A DNA stretch of 17,192 nt from SIAJ01 sp036266155 (GTDB lineage: Bacteria; Planctomycetota; Planctomycetia; Gemmatales; Gemmataceae), in contig DATANR010000050.1 in NCBI GenBank assembly GCA_036266155.1, positions 1 through 17,192 on the forward strand, given 5' to 3'. Positions 1-7,314 of the stretch are shown piece after piece (within the stretch, counting starts at the first letter, position 1; the number at the start of each line of letters is the position of its first letter). The notes under the pieces were generated by a model. It was given only the letters and a program-made list of their open reading frames with translations, was not told the DNA's origin and did no database searches. The position numbers and the translations under genes are program-made.

Positions 1-766
1 TCACCGCAGACCCACCCAAGATGACTCGATTCCCAACGCATTTCATCGTCACCGTCCCGCCGCGCTTTGAGGCCTGGTAACCTACCAATTCATCCTTGTG
101 AAGCACGTCTCGCCAATACGGGCCCAAACAGCAATGGGCCGAGCCGGTGACCGGGTCCTCGGCGATGCCGGACTGGGGCGCAAAGAACCGCGACACGAAA
201 TCGGCCTCCGCGACATCCGATTGTGCCGTCAAGATGACGCCGCGCGCCTTGATCTTGGCCACTTCCGCAAAGTCCGGGACAAGCTGCCGAAGCTCGGCCG
301 CGGATTCGATGACCACCAGCATGTCCATGCGATTGCGGCCAACGAAGATGGGTGCTACTCCCAGGGCGAACGCTTCCTCCGCAGGCGCCGCCACCGGCGT
401 CGCGGGCTCGGCTGGGAAGTCCATTTCAATGCGCTCGCCGTTGCGCGTGCAGGACAGGACGCCGCTCCGCGTATGGAAGCGGATGGGCGATTCGACTTTC
501 GCGCGACCGGATTCCCACAACGCATGGGCCGACGCCAGAGTCGCGTGGCCGCACAGGTCGACCTCGATGGTCGGCGTGAACCAGCGCAGGTCCCACTCGC
601 CGTCGGGTCGCGCATGCAGAAACGCCGTCTCGGCCTGGTTCATTTCGGCGGCAACGGCTTGCATCCACTGAGGGTCGCGATGACTGTCGAGCAGGCAGAC
701 GCCTGCCGGATTGCCGGCAAATGGTCGGTCCGTGAACGCATCGACCAGGAATAGAGGAATCGCCAT
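1..766 (-). CDS. PhzF family phenazine-biosynthesis-like isomerase/epimerase, 3' end cut by window edge
   Basis: The reading frame starts at an ATG at 766 and stays open to the left edge (255 codons); the family is usually about 260-300 residues, so only the last residues are missing. Seen: N-terminal MAIPLFLVDAFTDRPFAGNP, the conserved catalytic glutamate in NQAETAF (E46), the DLCGHATLA motif with G73-H74, and the second-half motif EDPVTGSAH with D204. These match the glutamate, Gly-His and aspartate active-site positions known for PhzF (E45, G73-H74, D208). PhzF-fold proteins are cytoplasmic, cofactor-free isomerases of two similar halves. The true substrate of most homologues is unknown, and nothing nearby suggests phenazine synthesis. 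It lies 20 bases downstream of the kinase gene on the same strand, so co-transcription is likely. The ribosome binding site is weak. Confidence 0.9.
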   Translation of the reverse strand, partial: MAIPLFLVDAFTDRPFAGNPAGVCLLDSHRDPQWMQAVAAEMNQAETAFLHARPDGEWDLRWFTPTIEVDLCGHATLASAHALWESGRAKVESPIRFHTRSGVLSCTRNGERIEMDFPAEPATPVAAPAEEAFALGVAPIFVGRNRMDMLVVIESAAELRQLVPDFAEVAKIKARGVILTAQSDVAEADFVSRFFAPQSGIAEDPVTGSAHCCLGPYWRDVLHKDELVGYQASKRGGTVTMKCVGNRVILGGSAV

Positions 767-786
767 GATTCCCCAATCTTATCGCA

Positions 787-1791
787 TCAGCGCACGCGCA
801 CAAACTTCGATTGACTCGAGGTGCACTCCGCGAGAGAGCGAGTAAGTTCTTCACGCAGTTCATCCGGCCGTTCGAAGCGATCGGCGGGGTTCTTGGCCAT
901 GAGCCGCAGAATGATATCTGTGAGCCGCAGCATGCCAGGCTCTTGGACGTGGTCGAGGGGCGGGACTGGCATCTCATTCATGTGGGCCAACACCATCTGC
1001 GTCGGCTTCTTGTGACTGAAGGGCAGGCGGCCCGTCACCACGTGGTACAGCGTAGCGCCCAGCCCGTACATGTCCGTTCGATGGTCGAAGGGCCGGTTCG
1101 GACGGGCCATTTCGGGCGGCAGGTACGCCGGCGAACCCAGGAACCGGATCGTTTCCGCCGATGGCGTTGGCGGCAGCTCGTGGCCGATCTCGCCGACCAT
1201 ACCCCAATCAATGACTTTAACGTCGCCGAACGGTGTGACGAGCAGGTTGTCCGGCTTGATGTCGCGGTGCGCGAAACCGAGCCTCCAGGCGGCCGCCAGT
1301 GCGTCCAGAGTCTTCAGGGCAATGCGGATGGCCAGCTTGGGTGTCAATCGACCACCGTGACTGGTGCGCAACGCCTCCAGGGTCATGGATTCGACGTATT
1401 CGGTCGCCAGGTGCGGCGACTCGGGATCGTCGCGGTAGTCCCACAGGCGGGCTACGTTGGCGTGGCTCAAGCGTGAGAGAATCTGAAACTCGGCGCGCAA
1501 ATGGCTCGCCAATACATGCCGATCGCCCTTGCGGCGCGGCGCCAGGACCTTGACGGCCACCGGGATCTGCAGGTCCCACAGTTCGCCGAGGTAGACGGCT
1601 GAGTTGCGCCCCGCCGCCATGTGCGTCCGCAGGCGGCAACGTCCCAAGAACGCCCCCAGGGGAGGCAACGGCACGTCGTCGGGCTCGGAAGCATCGGCAA
1701 CCGTCGTCGTCTTACCGATCACGGCCGTCTGGGTGACGTCGACGTCGTCCAGTTGGGAAAGGTAATCTGGGTGTTCGGCAACTGCTGGCAT
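787..1791 (-). CDS. Soluble serine/threonine protein kinase (Hanks type)
   Basis: 334 residues, ATG start. The kinase domain spans roughly residues 50-320. Visible: the VAVKVL lysine (K81), alpha-C glutamate in RAEFQIL (E101), catalytic loop HRDIKPDN (D177), metal-binding DWG (D195) in place of DFG, PPE in place of APE (residues 225-227), and the alpha-F aspartate in RTDMYGLG (D240). The glycine-rich loop is degenerate: only the middle Gly (G61) of GxGxxG is kept. No transmembrane segment or extracellular sensor domain is visible, unlike many bacterial PknB proteins, so it is probably cytoplasmic. The N-terminal 48 residues are acidic and Thr-rich (VTQTAVIGKTTT), a plausible autophosphorylation segment. 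The PhzF gene follows after 20 bases. Catalytic residues are complete, so activity is likely; its targets cannot be inferred. Confidence 0.93.
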   Translation of the reverse strand: MPAVAEHPDYLSQLDDVDVTQTAVIGKTTTVADASEPDDVPLPPLGAFLGRCRLRTHMAAGRNSAVYLGELWDLQIPVAVKVLAPRRKGDRHVLASHLRAEFQILSRLSHANVARLWDYRDDPESPHLATEYVESMTLEALRTSHGGRLTPKLAIRIALKTLDALAAAWRLGFAHRDIKPDNLLVTPFGDVKVIDWGMVGEIGHELPPTPSAETIRFLGSPAYLPPEMARPNRPFDHRTDMYGLGATLYHVVTGRLPFSHKKPTQMVLAHMNEMPVPPLDHVQEPGMLRLTDIILRLMAKNPADRFERPDELREELTRSLAECTSSQSKFVRVR

Positions 1792-1823
1792 CGGCGAGTC
1801 TCGGGGTCACACCGACGAATCTA

Positions 1824-1852
1824 AATATCTCCATATCAGCAATGATGACCAA
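1824..1852 (-). promoter_or_regulatory. Weak candidate sigma-70-type promoter for the kinase/PhzF pair
   Basis: On the minus strand TTGGTC (1852-1847), a 17-base spacer and GATATT (1829-1824) lie about 33 bases upstream of the kinase ATG. Matches to consensus are 3/6 and 4/6. The same TTGGTC hexamer with a 17-base spacer appears in the candidate promoter of the YkgJ operon. Motif reading only. Confidence 0.22.
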
Positions 1853-1973
1853 TCTGCGGCTCGTCCGATGCATTCTGGCGTACTTCTTCATCAAGGCGCC
1901 CGGCACGGCCGGTACATTCGGTCGACTCTGCGGACTCGCGCCAATGGGTGCTTCTTGCTAGATCCGCGTATTC

Positions 1974-1993
1974 CGCGCCGTCGTGACGGCGCG
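1974..1993. repeat. Perfect inverted repeat, 9-bp arms, 2-base spacer
   Basis: The left arm CGCGCCGTC (1974-1982) and right arm GACGGCGCG (1985-1993) are exact reverse complements separated by GT. No T-run follows on either strand, so it is not a canonical intrinsic terminator. It could be a terminator-like stem for transcripts from the right, or a copy of an extragenic palindrome. Confidence 0.55.
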
Positions 1994-2060
1994 AGAGCGT
2001 GATTGGGCGCTGAAATGTGTGCGATCGTTGCGCCAATTGCGACTTGCTATTCTCGAACGG

Positions 2061-2096
2061 GTGACGGCGCGGCACCTTCGCCGGCGCGATCGTCAC
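2061..2096 (-). terminator. Stem-loop across the M32 peptidase stop codon
   Basis: GTGACG (2061-2066) pairs with CGTCAC (2091-2096). The inner GCGC and GGC/GCC segments can also pair, with a small bulge. The TGA stop at 2095-2093 lies inside the stem. No U-tract follows on the minus strand, so this is a transcript-end or stabilising hairpin rather than a proven intrinsic terminator. Confidence 0.35.
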
Positions 2097-3604
2097 AGGC
2101 GATACAGTTGCCCATACTTTTCGCGCAAATACGCGATCAGCGGGCCGTGTTGCAGGCCGTTCCCCGTGACCCGCCGGCACAACTCGTCCGATCGATACGA
2201 ACGACCCGGTTTGTGTACCTTGTCGTTCAGCCAGCTCTTGAGTTGCCCAAATTCGCCGCGGGTAAAGTCCTCTTCGAGGCTCGGCAGCTGTGCCCGGCAA
2301 GCGTCCATGAGTTGTGCAGCGTAGAGGTTGCCCAGCGTATACGTTGGGAAGTAACCCAGTCCACCCATGCTCCAATGAATGTCCTGCAAGCAGCCCTGCC
2401 GGTCGTCCGGTGGGGTCAGGCCGAACATGGTGCGGAATCTTTCGTTCCAGGCCGTGGGCACGTCTTTGGGCTGTAGGTCACCCGTCAGCAAAGCCAGTTC
2501 CAGCTCGAAGCGCAAGATGATGTGCAGGTTGTACGTCGCCTCGTCGGCCTCGACGCGAATCAGTGACGGCCGCACGCCATTGATGGCAAAAAGGAATTCA
2601 TCGAGACTCACACGGGTCAAGGCGGCTGGAAAGGCTTTCTTCGCCTTTGGGAAGAAGTGCGTCCAGAACGGCCGGCCGCGGCCGACCTGGTTCTCCCACA
2701 GTCGCGATTGCGATTCGTGGATGCCCAGCGAGCAATAGCTGCCCAGCGGCGTGCCGAAATGTTCGGTCGGAAGCCCCTGTTCGTAGATGCCGTGCCCGGC
2801 TTCATGGAGCACGCCGAAGAACGCCTCGTTAAAGAAACGCGGATTGAAGCGCGTCGTGATCCGGCAATCGCCTGGTCCAATGCCTGAGCAAAACGGGTGC
2901 GTCGTCACGTCGAGGCGGCCGGCCTCGAAATCGAAGCCGATGCCTGCCGCAGCCTCGCGCACCAACGCTTGCTGCACTTCGACCGGATAATCGGCCTCAA
3001 GAACGTCGCGTCGCGGCGTCTGCTTCGACTCCCCAATCGCCGCGATGAGCGGGACGAGTTCGGCGGACAGTGCCGCGAAGACCGCGCGCACCTCGCTCGA
3101 TCGCATCCCCGGTTCATATTCGTCGAGCAGCGCGTCGTAGGGATGTTCCTTGAACCCAACGGCATCGGCCTCACGCCGCTTGAGAGCGACGATCCGTTCG
3201 AGCCACGGAAGAAACGCGGGGAAGTCGTTCTTCGCTCGCGCCTCCTGCCAAACCTGCTGGGCCTGCGTCGTGACGCGCGCGATCTCCTCAACCAGTTCTT
3301 TCGGCAGCTTCACAGCCCGATCGTAAGCTCGGCGCAATTCGCGCACGTTGATTGCGGTCGGCGCGTCGGCATCCTGAACCAGCGATGAACTCTCGATCGT
3401 CGCCAAGCATTCGCCGACGTGCGGGTGCGTTGTCATCTCGTGCGTCAGTCGGGCGACGAGAGCCATTTGGTCGCCGCGAAACGTCGACCCGTTGTGCGGC
3501 ATGTAGGTCCGTTCGTCCCACCCCAGCACCGCGCCGCACGACGACAAGACGGCGGCTTCCTTGGACCGGCGGATCAACTCGGCGTACGCGGATTCCGGGG
3601 ACAT
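2093..3604 (-). CDS. M32 family metallocarboxypeptidase (carboxypeptidase Taq type)
   Basis: 503 residues, the usual length for family M32. All the family's signature motifs are present in order: HPF (236-238), DCRITT (DxRxT, 246-251), the zinc-binding HEAGH (267-271), HESQS (296-300) with the third metal ligand E297, IRVEAD (349-354), and GCLQDIHW (404-411). The enzyme is a cytoplasmic, metal-dependent exopeptidase that removes C-terminal residues, with a broad specificity that generally excludes proline. No signal peptide is visible. The ATG start is supported by a GAGAG element about 5 bases upstream and by a candidate promoter further up. It is divergent from the DUF1080 gene, with 150 bases between the starts. 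Nothing in the sequence suggests inactivation. Confidence 0.97.
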   Translation of the reverse strand: MSPESAYAELIRRSKEAAVLSSCGAVLGWDERTYMPHNGSTFRGDQMALVARLTHEMTTHPHVGECLATIESSSLVQDADAPTAINVRELRRAYDRAVKLPKELVEEIARVTTQAQQVWQEARAKNDFPAFLPWLERIVALKRREADAVGFKEHPYDALLDEYEPGMRSSEVRAVFAALSAELVPLIAAIGESKQTPRRDVLEADYPVEVQQALVREAAAGIGFDFEAGRLDVTTHPFCSGIGPGDCRITTRFNPRFFNEAFFGVLHEAGHGIYEQGLPTEHFGTPLGSYCSLGIHESQSRLWENQVGRGRPFWTHFFPKAKKAFPAALTRVSLDEFLFAINGVRPSLIRVEADEATYNLHIILRFELELALLTGDLQPKDVPTAWNERFRTMFGLTPPDDRQGCLQDIHWSMGGLGYFPTYTLGNLYAAQLMDACRAQLPSLEEDFTRGEFGQLKSWLNDKVHKPGRSYRSDELCRRVTGNGLQHGPLIAYLREKYGQLYRL

Positions 3605-3622
3605 AACGCTCTCTCGTGAACG

Positions 3623-3658
3623 GCGATTGCAATTACAGATACGACTCGGCTCAATCGC
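3623..3658. promoter_or_regulatory. Inverted repeat in the divergent M32/DUF1080 control region
   Basis: GCGATTG (3623-3629) and CAATCGC (3652-3658) are exact reverse complements with 22 bases between them. The arms bracket the -10 and overlap the -35 of the candidate M32 promoter, which is where a repressor operator could sit. Alternatively it may be chance; no regulator gene is adjacent. Confidence 0.28.
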
Positions 3659-3660
3659 AA
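3632..3660 (-). promoter_or_regulatory. Candidate sigma-70-type promoter for the M32 peptidase gene
   Basis: On the minus strand TTGCGA (3660-3655), a 17-base spacer and TGTAAT (3637-3632) lie 28 bases upstream of the ATG. Matches to consensus are 4/6 and 5/6 with ideal spacing. The predicted transcript would have a leader of about 20 bases containing the GAGAG ribosome binding element. Confidence 0.38.
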
Positions 3661-3754
3661 TCCCGTCGAACGACGCTCAACGTGGCCGCACGCCGCTCGC
3701 GGTCGTATCCCGACTTCCTTCCTACTTTCGCCCGTTCGCGCTGAAAGGACATCC

Positions 3755-4543
3755 ATGCGTCGACCTCTCCTGTTTGCTTTCGCGTTCGTCTTGGCGGTGC
3801 CTTTGGCCGTCCGTGCGGACGACGGACAATCACTCTTCAACGGCAAGGACCTCACGGGCTGGAAGGGACATCCCGATCTCTGGTCTGTCAAGGATGGCGC
3901 CATCACCGGCTACACCAAGGACGGCAAGCTTCCCGGCGGCGCCAATAGTTTCCTCGTCTGGGATGGCACCGCTGACAACTTCGAGTTGAAGGCCAAGTTT
4001 AAGATCGTTGGCGGCAACTCGGGCATTCAGTACCGGTCCAAGTATTTTGGCAAGCCCGACGAATTCCACATTGGCGGCTATCAGGCCGACATCGATGGCG
4101 CCAAGAACGACACTTACACCGGAATCAACTACGAGGAGCGCGGTCGCGGGATTATCTGCAATCGCGGCAGCAAGACGTTTATCGATGAAGATGGCACGCG
4201 CTACGAACAGCGCCTCACGGAACCGGCCGACATCTTGAAGGCGACCAAATCCAAGGACTGGAACGACTACCACATCATTGCGAGCGCCAATCACCTGAAG
4301 CAGGTGATCAACGGTGTCACGACGGCCGAATTCATCGACTGGCAGAAAGACAAGCGGGCGATGGACGGGTTGATCGCCTTGCAAATGCACGCGGGCATGG
4401 GTGAGATGACGATTCAGTTCAAGGACATCACCCTTAAGAAGCTGACGGATTGCAAGGAAGTGACGAAGGAAGCGATGCCGATTCCTTCGGAAGCGAAGAA
4501 GGTCGCGGGAACGGGACCACAACCCAAGAAAGAGAAGAAATAG
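3755..4543 (+). CDS. Secreted DUF1080 (3-keto-disaccharide hydrolase-like) protein
   Basis: 262 residues. A signal peptide is clear: MRRPLLFAFAFVLAVPLAVRA, with likely cleavage after A21. The DUF1080 domain covers about residues 24-228, with SLFNGKDLTGWK at its start, GNSGIQYRS (88-96), GGYQADI (108-114), and IALQMHAG then IQFKDI near its end. This jelly-roll, concanavalin-like domain is named for a 3-keto-glycoside hydrolase activity reported in some members; the substrate here is unknown. The last 30 or so residues form a Lys/Pro-rich tail. An AAAGGA ribosome binding site lies 6 bases before the ATG. The protein is exported to the periplasm or cell surface. DUF1080 proteins are greatly expanded in Planctomycetota, which supports the taxonomic call. 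The gene converges on rho, with a strong palindrome between them. Confidence 0.95.
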   Translation: MRRPLLFAFAFVLAVPLAVRADDGQSLFNGKDLTGWKGHPDLWSVKDGAITGYTKDGKLPGGANSFLVWDGTADNFELKAKFKIVGGNSGIQYRSKYFGKPDEFHIGGYQADIDGAKNDTYTGINYEERGRGIICNRGSKTFIDEDGTRYEQRLTEPADILKATKSKDWNDYHIIASANHLKQVINGVTTAEFIDWQKDKRAMDGLIALQMHAGMGEMTIQFKDITLKKLTDCKEVTKEAMPIPSEAKKVAGTGPQPKKEKK

Positions 4544-4552
4544 TGCGATATT

Positions 4553-4589
4553 CGTTTAGCGTTCGAGCCAACGGCTCGAACGCTAAACG
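4553..4589. terminator. Perfect 17-bp palindrome with 3-base loop between convergent DUF1080 and rho genes
   Basis: The left arm (4553-4569, CGTTTAGCGTTCGAGCC) and right arm (4573-4589) are exact reverse complements around the loop AAC. It lies 9 bases after the DUF1080 stop and 13 bases beyond the rho stop, the classic position for a bidirectional terminator. No T-run follows on either strand, so it may act as an mRNA 3'-end stem or be a copy of a dispersed extragenic palindrome. Confidence 0.7.
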
Positions 4590-4602
4590 GAGATTCGGAT
4601 TG

Positions 4603-6063
4603 CTACAGGTTCATTCCCGTCAAGAACTCCACGTTCGATTTCGTGCGCTTCATGCGACTGACGAGCATTTCCATCGCTTCGACGGGGTTCATGTCAGCCA
4701 AAACGCGGCGGAGCAACCGGGTGCGTTCCAATTCTTCTGGATGAACCAGCAACTCTTCCTTGCGTGTGCCTGATCGGTTGACATCGATGGCCGGCCAGAC
4801 GCGTTTGTCAACGAGCCGACGGTCAAGGTGCAATTCGCTGTTGCCCGTGCCCTTGAATTCTTCAAAGATCACGTCGTCCATGCGGCTGCCCGTATCGATC
4901 AACGCCGTCGCCAGGATGGTGAGCGAGCCCCCTTCCTCCACGCTGCGCGCGGCGCCGAAGAACCGCTTCGGCTTTTGCATCGCGTTGGAATCGAGACCGC
5001 CGGAGAGCAGCTTGCCTCCACCGGGCGCTTCGGTGTTGTGTGCGCGAGCGAGGCGCGTGATCGAATCGAGGAGGATGACCACGTCCTTCTTGCGCTCGAC
5101 GAGTCGCTTCGCTTTCTCCAGCACAATCTCACTGACGTGAATGTGCTGGTCGGGCGGCTCGTCGAATGTGCTGGCCACGACCTCGACGTTCGGGCCGACG
5201 ACGACGCGCTGCATGTCCGTTACTTCTTCCGGCCGTTCGTCGACGAGCAGGATGATGACGTACGCTTCCGGATTGTTCTTCAAGATCGACAGGGCCATGC
5301 GCTGCAACAGGACGGTCTTGCCCGCACGCGGCGGGGAGACGATCAGGCCGCGCTGTCCCTTGCCGATCGGCGTGACAATATCAACGACGCGACCCATCAA
5401 CTCCTCGCCGGCGGTCTCGAGCACAAAGCGCGAGTTCGGGTGCAGCGGCGTCAGGTCTTCGAAATTGGTGACGCTCGCCGTCTCCTCCGGCGAAGCGTTG
5501 TTGACCAACTCCACCTGCATCAGGGCGAAGTTATCCTGGCCCTCGATCGGCAAGCGGATCGGCCCCTCAACGACGAGGCCGGTCTTGAGGCCCATGCGCC
5601 GAATCTGGCTCGGCGACACGTAAATGTCTTCCGGGCTGGCGAGGTAATTGTGCGCCTGGCTGCGGAGGAAGCCGTAGCCGTCCGGGAGCACTTCCAATGT
5701 ACCGGAGCCGCGGACGACTTCACCGCGTTCGATCTGTCGGCGAACGATGCCGACGATCAATTGCGCTCGGCTCATTCCCGTATGGTCGGCGATGCCCTCG
5801 CGCTCGGCGAGCGCAAAAAGCTTCGGCATGGCCAGGCGATAAAGATCGTCGAGCCGCGAGCCGGGACCGGGAGGGGCACCATCGGCCGGCGGCGGAGCAA
5901 CGGGTGCCCGGCGCATGGGCGGGCCTTGCATGGGCGGGCCAGGACGACGGGGCGGCGGGGCGGGGCGATCGTCGCCCCCGGATGTCGGGTGGCCTCCGCT
6001 GGGAACACGGCGGCGAACGGGAGCGGGCTTGTGCGGCCCTTCGTCGCGATCGGCGACGGGCAT
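4603..6063 (-). CDS. rho: Transcription termination factor Rho
   Basis: 486 residues. Layout: a Pro/Arg/Gly-rich extension (1-69) absent from E. coli Rho; the Rho N-terminal helical domain (about 69-115); the cold-shock-like RNA-binding domain (about 117-193, LEVLPDGYGFLRS); and the RecA-type ATPase. Seen: Walker A PPRAGKT (244-250), catalytic-glutamate motif VDERPEE (E276), Walker B LLDSITR (D333), and arginines in RVWPAID (R421) and SGTRKEE (R434) that align with E. coli R353 and R366. As a hexameric RNA translocase it ends transcription of untranslated RNA. The ATG start has GAGGA 7 bases upstream. The bicyclomycin-contact residues of LLDSITR are unchanged. It lies downstream of the UXS gene on the same strand but 297 bases away, with its own promoter candidate. 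Confidence 0.98.
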   Translation of the reverse strand: MPVADRDEGPHKPAPVRRRVPSGGHPTSGGDDRPAPPPRRPGPPMQGPPMRRAPVAPPPADGAPPGPGSRLDDLYRLAMPKLFALAEREGIADHTGMSRAQLIVGIVRRQIERGEVVRGSGTLEVLPDGYGFLRSQAHNYLASPEDIYVSPSQIRRMGLKTGLVVEGPIRLPIEGQDNFALMQVELVNNASPEETASVTNFEDLTPLHPNSRFVLETAGEELMGRVVDIVTPIGKGQRGLIVSPPRAGKTVLLQRMALSILKNNPEAYVIILLVDERPEEVTDMQRVVVGPNVEVVASTFDEPPDQHIHVSEIVLEKAKRLVERKKDVVILLDSITRLARAHNTEAPGGGKLLSGGLDSNAMQKPKRFFGAARSVEEGGSLTILATALIDTGSRMDDVIFEEFKGTGNSELHLDRRLVDKRVWPAIDVNRSGTRKEELLVHPEELERTRLLRRVLADMNPVEAMEMLVSRMKRTKSNVEFLTGMNL

Positions 6064-6241
6064 GACGGGATCCTCGGTGTCAGAAAAGTGTTACGAAAAC
6101 AAGTGGGAAGGCGAAATACACGGGGTTGGAGAGCCTCGCATCGTGCGGGGTATCTTCGGGTTCAATCACACTGCCCTTCGGACACGACCAACTCGAATCT
6201 TTGGAGTGAGCGAAGGGATTCAGTCAAACGGTTGCAACAGA

Positions 6242-6258
6242 CGCGCCGCCACGGCGCG
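6242..6258. repeat. Perfect inverted repeat, 7-bp arms, 3-base loop, in the rho leader
   Basis: CGCGCCG (6242-6248) and CGGCGCG (6252-6258) flank CCA. A second stem, GATCCA/TGGATC (6274-6279 and 6283-6288) with loop TCG, lies 15 bases to the right. Neither is followed by a T-run on the minus strand. Confidence 0.45.
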
Positions 6259-6310
6259 AAAAATTGGCGTTTTGATCCATCGTGGATCTTGGGCCTTCAG
6301 GTTGATGAAG

Positions 6311-6339
6311 ATTGTACCACGGCTGTCCAGGGTTTCCAG
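6311..6339 (-). promoter_or_regulatory. Candidate promoter for rho
   Basis: On the minus strand CTGGAA (6339-6334), a 17-base spacer and TACAAT (6316-6311) give 3/6 and 5/6 matches to the sigma-70 consensus. It starts 21 bases after the UXS stop codon, so rho could be transcribed independently of the UXS operon. Confidence 0.35.
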
Positions 6340-6360
6340 TTATTTTTTGGACGATTGTCG

Positions 6361-7305
6361 TCAACTCGATTTATCCGCGACTTTCTTCTTGAAGAACTCA
6401 ATCGTTCGCCGGAGCCCCTCGTCGCGCCCGACCTTTGGCTCCCAATTGAGCAACCGACGCGCCAATGTAATGTCCGGCCGGCGCTGCTTGGGATCGTCGG
6501 GCGGCAATGGCTTCTTGACGATGATGCTCTTGCTGCCCGTGAGGCGCAAGATCTCCTCGGCGAACTCGCGGATGGTCAGCTCGGACGGATTGCCGAGGTT
6601 TACGGGCAAGTGATAGTCGGCGGCAAGGAGCTGAGATATGCCGTCGACCAGGTCGGAGACGTAACAAAACGCCCGCGTCTGTTGGCCTTCGCCGTAGACC
6701 GTTAACGGCTCGCCGCGCAGGGCCTGGCCGACGAAGTTGGGCAGGACCCGGCCATCGTCGAGCCGCATGCGTTCGCCGTAGGTATTGAAGATGCGCACGA
6801 TGTGCGTGTCGACGCCGTGTTCGCGGTGATACGCCATCGTCATTGCTTCGGCAAAGCGCTTGGCCTCGTCGTACATGCTCCGCTCGCCGACCGGATTGAC
6901 GCGGCCCCAGTAATCCTCGGTCTGCGGATGGACCTCCGGGTCCCCATAGACCTCGCTCGTGCTCGCAATCAAGTAGCGCGCTCGATGAGCACGTGCGATG
7001 CCCAGCGTTACGTGCGTGCCGAGCGAGCCGACTTTGAGCGTCTGAATCGCGCTTTCGCGGTAATCGACGGGGCTAGCCGGGCTCGCGAAGTGCAAGACGT
7101 TGTCAACCAGACCGTCCACATGCAACGGCCGTGAAACGTCGTGAACGATGAGTCGGAACTTTGGATTGTCGAGCAGATGGCGAATGTTGTCGGGTCGGCC
7201 CGTGATGAAGTTATCGACGCACAACACGTCGTGACCTGCCGCGAGAAAGCGCTCGCAGAGATGCGATCCGATGAACCCGGCTCCGCCGGTGATGAGTGTG
7301 CGCAC
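6361..7305 (-). CDS. UDP-glucuronate decarboxylase (UDP-xylose synthase), extended SDR family
   Basis: 314 residues. The N-terminal NAD-binding motif is TGGAGFIGSH (6-15), with D31 in the adenine-ribose position. The active site shows STSEVYGDP (115-123) and YDEAK (Y145, K149) within the UXS-type context GERSMYDEAKR. The sequence RIFNTYGERM and the C-terminal Arg-rich sugar-nucleotide region also fit UXS. It converts UDP-glucuronate to UDP-xylose in the cytoplasm, feeding polysaccharide or glycan synthesis. A related UDP-sugar epimerase is the main alternative, but ERSMYDEAKR favours UXS. The start is GTG, supported by AGAGGA 5 bases upstream; that element overlaps the TAG stop of the preceding propeller gene (9 bases between genes), indicating translational coupling in an operon. 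Confidence 0.93.
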   Translation of the reverse strand: MRTLITGGAGFIGSHLCERFLAAGHDVLCVDNFITGRPDNIRHLLDNPKFRLIVHDVSRPLHVDGLVDNVLHFASPASPVDYRESAIQTLKVGSLGTHVTLGIARAHRARYLIASTSEVYGDPEVHPQTEDYWGRVNPVGERSMYDEAKRFAEAMTMAYHREHGVDTHIVRIFNTYGERMRLDDGRVLPNFVGQALRGEPLTVYGEGQQTRAFCYVSDLVDGISQLLAADYHLPVNLGNPSELTIREFAEEILRLTGSKSIIVKKPLPPDDPKQRRPDITLARRLLNWEPKVGRDEGLRRTIEFFKKKVADKSS

Positions 7306-7314
7306 GAGAATCCT

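Larger units (their letters stand above)
1792..2092. other. 301-base intergenic stretch with no recognisable gene
   Basis: This lies between the kinase start and the stop of the M32 peptidase gene. It holds the weak kinase promoter candidate near its left end, a perfect 9-bp inverted repeat at 1974-1993, and most of a hairpin that overlaps the M32 stop codon. A 39-codon open frame on the plus strand (1842-1961) has no recognisable motif or ribosome binding site. I see no tRNA or other RNA gene. Confidence 0.6.
6064..6360 (-). other. 297-base leader/intergenic region upstream of rho
   Basis: No gene is recognisable here. Read on the minus strand it holds a promoter-like pair near its upstream end and, within the predicted leader of about 240 bases, two perfect small stem-loops (6288-6274 and 6258-6242). 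E. coli rho also has a long leader and is autoregulated, so similar control is possible here by analogy only. Confidence 0.45.

Noticed and set aside
1..766. Phenazine biosynthesis cluster
   Set aside because: Only a PhzF-fold protein is present; no phzA/B/D/E/G-like gene is seen, and most PhzF relatives are unrelated to phenazines.
1842..1961. A 39-residue plus-strand open frame in the gap right of the kinase gene
   Set aside because: No ribosome binding site, no motif and no recognised homology; it could be chance.
4828..6705. A 625-codon plus-strand open frame, one of the longest in the window
   Set aside because: It is antisense to rho, whose motifs are unmistakable on the minus strand, and its translation is low-complexity Arg/Ala/Asp-rich with no motif. 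Long antisense frames are expected in high-GC genes.
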